Part shown: piece by piece, positions 18,324 through 25,364 of the stretch | How the letters are laid out: the number at the start of each line of letters is the position of its first letter | Numbering within the stretch: position 1 is the stretch's first letter | From: Ophiothrix spiculata | Lineage: Eukaryota > Echinodermata > Ophiuroidea > Amphilepidida > Ophiotrichidae | Length of the DNA stretch: 25,364 nt | NCBI GenBank assembly: GCA_000969725.1 | Contig: JXSR01S017258.1 | Strand: one strand, 5' to 3' | Program-made: the position numbers and the translations under genes | The notes under the pieces: generated by a model | Seen by the model: only the letters and a program-made list of their open reading frames with translations | What the model was told of the DNA's origin: nothing | Databases searched by the model: none

Positions 18324-18432
18324 AGGTGCAGGATTGTGTCTTTTTTGACAAAATTTTCCCACTCAATGACAATACTCCATTCATTTTTATCAAGAATGAT
18401 GCAATTCTGCCAATAGATACAATTCTGCACCT
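18324..18432 (+). mobile_element. Small MITE family B, copy 2
   Basis: Same 109 bp unit as 9957-10063, with ends AGGTGCAGGATTGTGTC and GATACAATTCTGCACCT. Both copies are preceded by GAGTG, so the true ends may be slightly further out. The long open frames over this area on both strands (18241-18765 minus, 18317-18709 plus) are mutual shadows over repeat sequence. Confidence 0.7.
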
Positions 18433-18694
18433 TGCTATGACATCACATACTGTGTTCCCACTCAGACGGTATAAGAATAGTAGAGAAGCTAAAACACTGG
18501 AGCAAGAAACAAAAAGTTTCAGTTTTCCCACCAACTTGAAGGAACACAACTCACATACAAACCATAGAAACAACATTTTAGTTTGTACCAGGGATACAAG
18601 GGGTACAGGGGTCCAAAGACCACATTTTTTTAAAATCAGACCTTTAAAATTTAGATTTGTGTCTACCCAAAGGGTCCAAATTAGCCCTAAATTA

Positions 18695-18819
18695 GAGAAT
18701 AAAAGATAAGATTTCTTGTTTTGCCTGCGGGGGCACCCATTACTCAAAATAATGTACACACCCATCCATTATGAGACGATAGCTGACAGGCAAAACAAGA
18801 AATCTTATCTTTTATTCTC
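18695..18819 (+). repeat. Perfect 33-bp inverted repeat with 59-bp spacer
   Basis: GAGAATAAAAGATAAGATTT then CTTGTTTTGCCTG (18695-18727) is matched without a mismatch by CAGGCAAAACAAG then AAATCTTATCTTTTATTCTC (18787-18819). Perfect arms point to recent origin or active maintenance. The spacer is unrelated and not self-complementary. Confidence 0.93.
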
Positions 18820-19654
18820 ATTCTTATTTGGATTTTTCCGTTTTTAAGAAAATTAATGTGTTTTTACGTAAAAAAAATTAGCGTGACATCATCTAGTTAA
18901 TTACTGACACCCCTGTCTAAGTAATGAATCAATCCACATGTACGATTTTTCCAACGCGCAGCTGGCGCGGATTAATATACCAGGTGAATCTCACATTGTT
19001 TTGTTTACAAATGACATGAATGACGATTGAGCCATGAAGAAAATCTGCACAAAATCTGATTGGAATATACTAAAATGTGTTTTGATGAAGATGAAGATAT
19101 AATTGTTATCATTACTTGGTGTGTTTGCTGAAAAACGTAACATTGCATGAAATAGATGACACGATTTTCCGAGTCACTGTCACTGAGCATTCACGATTTG
19201 GCTTGCTGAGAGCCTGAAACTTAAAAGTCATGAAGACTTGAAACGGGACTCGGTCATGAACTCTGCTTTTCTGAACTAGAAACTGAGAAAACAGTGTCAT
19301 TGGTAATTGTAAAGAAGATTATTTATACACCACTGAGCAAGGTAAGCAACTGTAAGCTTAATTTAATCCTGGCATTACATTGCATTTCATCGGAAGGCCA
19401 GTGTTGAGGCTAGCCTAGGCTAGGCCCCTAGGCCCGGCGTCCAGTGTTAAATTCAATGCACGAATCCTGGCACGAATCTTACCGTCTCGGCCTCCGACTT
19501 GCCAATCGTGCCAACATTTATTTGCACCATGAATTTTAGTTCAAAAAATAAAGAGACAATAAATGATGAGCTATGTTGTTCACCACAACATTTTGCTTCA
19601 AGATCAGTGCATGCACATGTGTTTTACTTTTAGCTGAGCAAGGAATTTACATAC
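18820..19654. other. Upstream region, CTAGGC-rich patch
   Basis: No gene recognised. It contains CTAGGCTAGGCCCCTAGGCC near 19418 and a plus-strand donor-like CTGAGCAAG|gtaagc near 19341. The minus-strand open frames at 19005-19300 have no recognisable content. Confidence 0.4.
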
Positions 19655-19720
19655 CTTGAGCTGAGTGAGAAGGCCTAGGCTAGGCTGGGTCGATCGTCGA
19701 AAGAACTGAATAAATTTTAT
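19655..19720 (-). other. HDAC11: Candidate HDAC11 5' leader exon (3' edge only)
   Basis: On the minus strand CTCAGCTCAAG|gtatgt is a consensus donor, with the exon ending at 19655. Joined to the acceptor at 17271, it places an in-frame TAG upstream of the ATG, as expected of a leader. The transcription start is not visible; the right boundary given is only nominal. This is an inference from splice-site quality and position. The competing candidate is the donor at 25199. Confidence 0.3.
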
Positions 19721-20095
19721 GAAATTTACAGTATCGGTTCAAAATCGAGTGTGTCGAGATGTTTTGACTTATTTTATGTCATAAATTAATTAACCTGTCT
19801 TTATAAGAATGTAAATTACTAAAACAAGGGCCCAAACGCAGCACTGTAAAAAAGTAGTTCCTATTTGTTTACATGTTTCAAACTTGACGCGCTGCCTGTC
19901 ATCTATCGTGTCATAATGGATGGGCGGAGTTAGGGTAAGAACCAGTCAGATTGCTTCATTGAATTATAAGCCACACCCACTGAATAAGAATTGACTATAT
20001 TGTTTGGAAATCCTATTATTTTGACTGTTTCTTCTGTAAGCTACATGGTGATTGGACCCCAAGATTTCAGAGCTCAGCGCTATCCCTGGTTTGTA

Positions 20096-20330
20096 CTACC
20101 TTTTTAATTGTTTCTTCCACCTCTTCTCTTCACCATCTAAGCTCAGTGATGTTGGGATGCTAATAAGAGGCCAGCCTATCAAGGTCCTTGAATAGAGGTG
20201 ATACCGTGAAGATGTCAATCCTATATGCCTTGCAAGACGTCCAAGAAGCTGAATGTTTGGCATGCCTTCGTCAGCTGACTACATGCTTCCAAATTCTACT
20301 ATAGCATATGCTAATCCAGAATACTTGAGT
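20096..20330 (-). other. Exon-like minus-strand fragment, unassigned
   Basis: A strong acceptor-like ttttatttcctcttctcag precedes base 20330. The following frame is open except for one TAG (20279-20281). It reads LKYSGLAYAIVEFGSM before it, and segments such as MPNIQLLGRLARHIGLTSS and DGEEKRWKKQLKR after it, to the stop at 20096. It is protein-like but unrecognised. It could be a decayed exon or part of the LINE relic on the same strand at 20845-21150. Confidence 0.25.
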
Positions 20331-20471
20331 CTGAGAAGAGGAAATAAAAATGTTTTGTAAAATATTGCGTTAACTATAGGTCAAAATCTGGGCTGAGAGG
20401 GATGCATGGTGTCTCATAGTGTTTAGACTTTAATATGAACGTTTATTTCATTTCAATCAGTAATCTATTTG

Positions 20472-20578
20472 TCAAAAATTATTTTGTACAAATGGAGAAG
20501 GGAACATTAATAACACTCCATTTGTGTATTACGAATGGAGACTTATTGCTCCTTTTGCTCCATTCGTGCAAAATAATT
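20472..20578 (+). repeat. Nested hairpin (~107 bp)
   Basis: The outer arms AATTATTTTGTACAAATGGAG and CTCCATTCGTGCAAAATAATT pair almost completely. Inside them is a second inverted pair, CTCCATTTGTG and CGAATGGAG. ATGGAG and its complement appear four times in alternating orientation, so several alternative folds are possible. Confidence 0.75.
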
Positions 20579-20597
20579 AAGCGAACAAACAATAATG

Positions 20598-20605
20598 TGA
20601 CGTCA
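20598..20605 (+). promoter_or_regulatory. Full CRE-like palindrome TGACGTCA
   Basis: An exact eight-base CREB/ATF consensus followed by CGGGTGTGCG. It lies ~3.4 kb upstream of the HDAC11 ATG. A match of this length can occur by chance in 25 kb; no function is shown. Confidence 0.35.
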
Positions 20606-20690
20606 CGGGTGTGCGTTAAAACTGAATTCAGACTCGATGCAAACGCACCGAGCATGTGCAGATAGGAGTTTTGAGCAGTTCAGATCAATC

Positions 20691-20800
20691 GATATCAAAA
20701 CGCAACACCACTTGCGGCAACGCAAATCGAGTTGAGAAAAGCTGAACTTTCCATTGCGTTTTCATGTCATCTGCGGCCGCAGTCCGTTTGCGTTTTGAGT
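20691..20800. mobile_element. Small inverted-repeat element with GCGTTTTGA ends
   Basis: TCAAAACGCAACACCACTTG then GCGGC at the left resembles the complement of GCGGCCGCAGTCC then GTTTGCGTTTTGA at the right. It is ~110 bp, CpG-containing and non-coding. It lies just beyond the broken end of the reverse transcriptase fragment. Similar AACGCAA words continue to 20850. Confidence 0.5.
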
Positions 20801-20844
20801 GTGAATTCATTTGCGGTGCCGTTTGAGGAGAAAATTATTGGAAA

Positions 20845-21150
20845 CGCAACACATTTGGCAACATGTCATTAATTTTACACCAATCATCCAAGGCATTCAA
20901 GTGATACTGGAGTTGATGAGAACCTGTTTTTGTGTTAATAATTTCAGCCAGAGTAAGATCGTCAACAAATTTCCAACGACTAGGGATGGTTTCAGCAGCG
21001 TCATTCACCATGATAGTGAAGATTATAGGCCCTAACTTAGTTCCCTGGGGGACTCCACAAGTGATGTTTTTGTGGCTAGAAAATTGACCTTTGTATCGGA
21101 CACATTGGGTGCGATTTTCAAGAAAGCTACTGATTGTTGGAATTATTGAC
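20845..21150 (-). pseudogene. Non-LTR retrotransposon reverse transcriptase fragment
   Basis: Read on the minus strand, one uninterrupted frame gives IPTISSFLENRTQCVRYKGQ, then NITCGVPQGTKLGPIIFTI and RWKFVDDLTLAEII, ending HLNALDDWCKINDM. GVPQGTKLGP and the FVDD catalytic box are hallmarks of LINE reverse transcriptases (RVT_1; CR1/L2/jockey-like). Only the palm centre, ~100 residues, remains. Both sides run into other repeats: the hairpin at 21161 and the GCGTTTTGA element at 20691-20800. It has no start codon or flanking domains, so it is a dead relic. Confidence 0.85.
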
Positions 21151-21160
21151 GGTCTTACTC

Positions 21161-21212
21161 AATCACTTAAAGCTGAATTCATATCTAAGTATGAATTCAG
21201 CTTTAAGTGATT
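21161..21212 (+). repeat. Perfect 23-bp hairpin with 6-base loop
   Basis: AATCACTTAAAGCTGAATTC then ATA, loop TCTAAG, then the exact complement TATGAATTCAGCTTTAAG then TGATT. It abuts the start of the reverse transcriptase relic. Confidence 0.92.
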
Positions 21213-21526
21213 TTTAAACCATAAATCAATCAATGATGTCAGTTAGAATTTGTCAGAACAAACAGGCCTATTCAAAATAAATGTTGCCCCCATCTATCAT
21301 GTGATACTACTGGCAAGTCTATTTTTCAGAGAAACAACTCAAGAAACACCATCCGAGTGGTCACTATACTAGGACCTGTAGAAGGGAGAAGAACATAACA
21401 CCTAAGCCCGGATCTAGGACCAAATGAACATTTTAAAATCTAATCAAATTAAGTCAATACTCTCTGGCAGGGCATTTCAGTAAGATAACCAAGGTTGTGT
21501 TAAGGCCCTTCCCACTTGATTCATAA

Positions 21527-22714
21527 ACGGTCACCAAAAAATAAGTTCCCCCCATGGATGACCAGACTTTGTCATGACAGAACTCTCCATTTTGAATACT
21601 TTTCTTTTGTATAAAATAGGTTTCTGTTTCCTAAAACACTTGTGCACGAAACCCACAGGACCATTTGATGACAGCTTTTGTCGTTTTCTAACAACACTCA
21701 TTTGTTTAAAAATCATTTTCTAAAACTGGCGAAAAAAAAGTTGCACTTGCGTTTTTTGTGATATCCTAACATGCTTTCACATGCTTCTATGTTTACTTAT
21801 TTTGTTTTTACTTTTTTAAATCAGTGCATATTCGACAGTTAAAACATGATTTAGGCCCCTTTTCATTTTTAAATGAATTGTCATGACTTAAAATTAAAAC
21901 ATTGTCGGATTAAAAAGTGCTGTGTCCACCGTTCTTTTCAACGACTGGTAAAGCGATTTCGTGTTTAAAATTGAACAAATTTCATGGATTTATTTGAAAT
22001 TTGGACCATATGACATTTTTATACACCACAAGAAACTTAGGCAACGAGTCATTGATCAAAATCCGTATTTTCAACATGAAAGCAAAACACAGGTTAACAG
22101 TGCAGTGATATCGCGTAAAATTGTTAAGCTTTGCAATCTGTTACCCTTGGTCGTTCAAGCTCCATGACCTGGTAAGAATGTGCAGTAAGATCTCTGCTAA
22201 TACTGTCTTATTGTGAAAATCAAGTTTGTTTTTTCTCCTTAGTTTTGCATTCAAAAGGCTTAGAGTATCCATGATTTCATTCTACAGATTATCTCTTACT
22301 TTCTTTAACAATAACTCTCACTTTCAAGCAATGCTGTTTCCATGACAGAAGCGTGACAGTTTTGGGTGTCACAACATCGTGCATGAAGTTGAAGCCATGC
22401 AAAAAAGTTCATTTTGGCAGAATAGTCAAGTTAATGCAGTAAATACCAAAGTAAACCTGTTTTTGTTGACACAAGAAGGCCACAAGAAGTTAAGTGCAAC
22501 TTTTTTTTTCGGCTGTTTTAGAAAATGATTTTTAAACAAATTTGTCTTGCTCAAAAGCGTCATTACCTTTCATCAAATGGTAAAGTGTGTTGTATAGAGA
22601 ATTGTTTCCCGAAACGAAAATGTCTTTTATGCAGGAGAAATACAGCCAACATGGCGATTTCTGTCTTGGCAAAGTCTAGTCATCCAAGGGGGGAACTTAT
22701 TTTTTGGTAACCGT
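21527..22714. mobile_element. 1.19 kb element with very long terminal inverted repeats
   Basis: The left end ACGGTCACCAAAAAATAAG and right end CTTATTTTTTGGTAACCGT begin inverted repeats of ~230 bp, which reach AAGTTGCACTT near 21738 and its complement near 22494. Both arms hold a 61-codon frame (minus 21531-21716, plus 22525-22710) that aligns without gaps: both begin MIFKQ, share LSSNG, and end GELIFW. The centre (~21780-22450) has one short unrecognised frame at 21961-22167. No exact target duplication was found. The length and symmetry suggest a foldback-type transposon. Confidence 0.8.
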
Positions 22715-22940
22715 ATAGTTCCTGTTTACTGCCCACTTCTGTGATTGACATGGCATGGGAAAAATTTGAGCTTGACACAGCATGGAAAAATTAGTTATCA
22801 TTTTAATTAATTAATTAATGCTGCCAAGAAACCTACATAGATTACAAATGTGCTATAAATGAAAATTATGCCTAGAAATCCTACAGGATGCTAACATTAG
22901 ATAAATTTTCAAAAAAAAAAATATCTATTCTTTCTTTCAG

Positions 22941-23128
22941 TATTGTGCAACCTCAAACACACCTTAAAAGGGGATTTTGATGTCCAGAAATTGACCGAAA
23001 GAGTTGGTAACCTAGTAACAGGTTTTTTTAAAATTTGTGAACGGGTCTTCAGAGTTCCGAGCGAACACGCAAACAATGCATTCATGAAAATGTACGCTAA
23101 TGTAGGAGACAACAGCGTATTTGCTTAG
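22941..23128 (+). CDS. Candidate orphan terminal exon, unrecognised
   Basis: A good acceptor (tctattctttctttcag) is followed by 61 open codons to a TAG at 23126-23128. The product contains GDFDVQKLTERVGNLVTGFF, KICERVFRVPSEHANNAF and MKMYANVGDNSVFA. Its composition looks like a globular helical protein, and there is no ATG near the acceptor, as expected for an internal or last exon. No upstream plus-strand exon was found; an AATAAA lies at ~23371. It could equally be a chance frame or transposon remnant. Confidence 0.28.
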
Positions 23129-23391
23129 ACACATGCTCATGAATTAAATCCAACAATAATAGTTAGCTGTAGAATACAAGTCATACTCTATACTTTACTA
23201 ACATTACATGTACAGGTGACTCTACTGTATGAGCCTGTGTACGAGACAATTGGTTTAATCTTATGCGTTACACAAACACTGGAGTACAACCAATCATGCA
23301 CTATTTTTGCTGGATTTAATTTGTAAACGCGTGTGGGACTTGAGGGTGGACGCAAACACAATAACATTGAAATAAACACTCGCGTCAGATA
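23129..23391. other. Spacer, nothing recognised
   Basis: No gene. GGATTTAATTTGTAAACGC near 23312 has a close relative near 9816 (GGATTTAATTTGTGAACGC), hinting at a dispersed repeat. Confidence 0.4.
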
Positions 23392-23921
23392 TAAAGCTGG
23401 GAATTTCGGGCATTTTTATTCCCGGGCACTCGAATTTTTTTCGAGCGGATACCCCGGTACCCGAAAATTTTGTGTTGTTGTCAAACAAGAGTCAAAAGTG
23501 TAGTAAAGCTTACCTATAGGCTACGTGCAGTGGGTGATAGCAATTTGGGAAACATCAACGGCAAAGTTCTCAACTTTATGAATTGGACTTTCATATCAAG
23601 ATTTTGATTCAAAATACAATTTTATCTGTGAACTGTTGGTGGGTAAATAAATTGGAGTAGGCAGTCAATAACGTATGCTTTCAATAAGCAGGCGAGACTG
23701 CTGGTTCGCGAACCATCTTGTACAACTTTAACTTTGTAACATTATGCGAGTCTTGTAAAGGAATTTTGCAAATAAAAACTAGATTCATTGAATGATGGAC
23801 ATATAGCCTAAACCCAGTATACACAATTACTATTTTTTTTTCTTCGAGCATCGAGTATCCATTTTCGGGTCTCGGGGCTCGAAATATACGAGCGAGTACC
23901 CGGGTCTCATGCCCAGCGTTA
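23392..23921. mobile_element. hAT-like non-autonomous element, 8-bp TSD
   Basis: GTCAGATA lies directly outside both ends (23384-23391 and 23922-23929), an exact 8-bp duplication as made by hAT transposases. The ends TAAAGCTGGG and (inverted) TAACGCTGGG fit the hAT terminal pattern YARNG. Subterminal blocks are also inverted: CCCGGGCACTCG / CCCGGGTACTCG, TTTCGAGC and ACCCGAAAA. The element is 530 bp with no transposase. The 90-codon minus frame at 23681-23953 crosses its boundary and is not a gene. Confidence 0.9.
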
Positions 23922-23940
23922 GTCAGATACCACTGCGTAT

Positions 23941-24272
23941 AAGGCCTAAACAAATTGTTTGATTGGGGTTACCCGACCGACCCTATTTTTACCACCGACC
24001 CTAAATATTTTTATTTTTTGAGCATGGTAAAAAACCTCTAAATCCCAAATTTGATGGGAATCAATTCATGGGGACCCCAAGATATGGCTTGCAGGACATT
24101 CAAAATTACAAAATAAAGATGTGTTACAGAAAAAGTGAAGATGTTTTTGTATACGTGTCGTATATTTTGTGTTCTTGTATGTGAAACATAAGACTTAAAA
24201 AAAAAAAAATCTGACCTTCCACCCTATTTTTTTTTCTATGTTACGCCAATCAAACAATTTTTAAGGCCTAAA
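23941..24272. mobile_element. Small inverted-repeat element bounded by AAGGCCTAAA
   Basis: AAATTGTTTGATTGG near 23952 is repeated inverted as CCAATCAAACAATTT near 24247. Both sides carry the same-strand decamer AAGGCCTAAA (23941-23950 and 24263-24272). Because AGGCCT is itself palindromic, the decamer may be a target duplication or part of the inverted ends. The interior (CCGACCCTATTTTT, CACCCTATTTTTTT) is non-coding and includes an A13 run. Confidence 0.7.
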
Positions 24273-25190
24273 TTTGCTACAGGCATGTTTTCAAGAATTA
24301 AAATTTAAATCCATCAACAATAGAACATAATTATGATACAGTATTTCACAAGATGTCTTTCACGCAATCATTGTGACTCGTGAGTTATGCCTACAGACGT
24401 TCAGCTACAATAAAAAACAAAACGATCCTGCACAAAAAATATTTTTTTTTTAAAACAAATAAATAAATGATACGTGCACACTGTGTTTAGTGCAAGACGT
24501 TCCTGCGTTTACCGCCTAAGTTAATATTTACTTGTAAGCTTATCTGAATGTGCAATTAGACCTACTAGTATGTCTATAAAATGATTATATTGTATATAGA
24601 CATATGGAACTCCATTGAACAATGGTTAATTTTGCCAATTTTTTGAAGTCTCATTTTGAACAACTCGCATCATGAAAAATGTGGGAAATGTGCTCTTGCA
24701 CACCTTATTGAGTTACTTAAGCCATAGGCCATGGTAGTCAAGGAGCCAAACATAAACTTGTAAAAATTCATGATCATTTTTATGTAAACATTCACCTAAA
24801 ATTTAAAAATGCATGATCAAAGTACACATTTTGATTTTTTTCAATCAACAAATACTTAAGTAGATACTCATTAATATTGTTAACAATAATACATGAGTGA
24901 TACAACAAAAAAGGAATGACAAATAGCAAAAAAGTCGGTGGCTAATTTTAGCCACCGAGAACACATGCGTTGTATTGGGAGAACTGTCAAACCGTAATGG
25001 CTGCCGTGGTCGTCTATGTGCAATGCAATTCAATTTTTAAAATTTTACTGCTGGCTGTATTCATTTTCACCACAGACCGTCATCATGGTCTATAATTTCA
25101 CCTAAATTCGGGCACGGAATCATTTTTACAGTCCTGAACACAGTTATTAGCCCTGTCTTTACATATGGCAAAGACAAATCAAACTTAAAA
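24273..25190. other. AT-rich spacer with one short hairpin
   Basis: No gene recognised. GTCGGTGGCTAA, TT, TTAGCCACCGAG at about 24933-24958 forms a 10-bp perfect hairpin. Confidence 0.45.
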
Positions 25191-25198
25191 AATGTTAC

Positions 25199-25290
25199 CT
25201 CCAGATTTTGCTTTCTGGGCTTCCGACGTCAATGTTATTGCGTGAATTTGTTACTTCCGGGTTAAAGTTAAGGAATTCCCCGGTCTTGGC
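25199..25290 (-). promoter_or_regulatory. Candidate minus-strand promoter and leader exon
   Basis: On the minus strand, ACCCGGAAGTAAC (an ETS-type CCGGAAGT site near 25255) and TGACGTCGGAAG (a CRE-like half followed by a second GGAAG, near 25230) sit just upstream of CAAAATCTGGAG|gtaaca, a plausible donor with exon end 25199. ETS plus CRE sites are common in TATA-less housekeeping promoters. It could be the HDAC11 start, ~8 kb upstream of the coding exon, or chance. Confidence 0.25.
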
Positions 25291-25351
25291 TAATTTATAG
25301 AACGCCGTTTTGATCAAAAATATGTTATTTCTGTAAACTTGGTTTTGTCCC

Positions 25352-25364
25352 GGGGGGGGGGGGG
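25352..25364 (+). repeat. G13 run at the window end
   Basis: The window stops inside a G tract preceded by GTCCC. It may be the left edge of an element of the type whose end is CC plus a G-run at 13483, or a break in the assembly. Confidence 0.8.

Noticed and set aside
18241..18765. 174-codon minus frame and 130-codon plus frame over the same bases
   Set aside because: They overlap each other on opposite strands and cover the small MITE copy and one arm of the 33-bp inverted repeat. No family is recognisable and there is no splice context.
1..25364. CRISPR array, bacterial operon or prophage
   Set aside because: The window has spliced eukaryotic gene structure. No direct repeats with regular unique spacers, no ribosome-binding sites and no bacterial genes are present.

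Overview
This window looks like animal nuclear DNA. It is AT-rich and intron-dense, has GT-AG splice sites, and is crowded with small non-autonomous DNA transposons, inverted repeats and homopolymer tracts. No bacterial gene organisation is visible. The repeat style (a tRNA-derived SINE, foldback elements built from short tandem units, CTAGGC-rich patches) suggests a marine invertebrate, perhaps an echinoderm. That placement is an inference; the sequence does not prove it.

The one clear gene is a class IV histone deacetylase (HDAC11) on the minus strand. I could reconstruct six coding exons with consistent reading phase, running right to left: 17222-16769, 16295-16195, 7279-7163, 3963-3844, 2606-2447 and 1297-1228. 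Together they give about 340 residues: a charged N-terminal extension of roughly 115 residues that vertebrate HDAC11 lacks, then the catalytic domain through the His-His and Asp-x-Asp-x-His motifs. The C-terminal exons, with the third zinc ligand and the catalytic tyrosine, lie beyond the left edge. A splice acceptor just upstream of the ATG (exon begins at 17271) implies a leader exon further right. The best candidates end at 19655 or 25199.

The introns are mostly mobile-element debris, much of it with readable ends and target-site duplications (TSDs). It includes: three copies of a ~440 bp element with 4-bp TSDs (1762-2196, 8424-8879, 10904-11346); a tRNA-Val-type SINE (3431-3806); a 1.45 kb tandem duplication whose copies differ by a 30-bp micro-inversion (4135-7036); a two-orientation array of GCTAGTCCGA-like units (7858-8312); a 466 bp element with a 9-bp TSD and internal 57-bp repeats (13483-13948); a 26-bp-TIR element (14164-14981); and a TA-flanked element (15824-16050).

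Upstream of the gene (17.3-25.4 kb) there are several long hairpins, a minus-strand non-LTR reverse transcriptase fragment (about 20845-21150), a 1.19 kb element with very long terminal inverted repeats (21527-22714), a hAT-like element with an 8-bp TSD (23392-23921), and a further small element at 23941-24272. One orphan exon-like reading frame on the plus strand (22941-23128) is unassigned. The window ends inside a run of 13 G.
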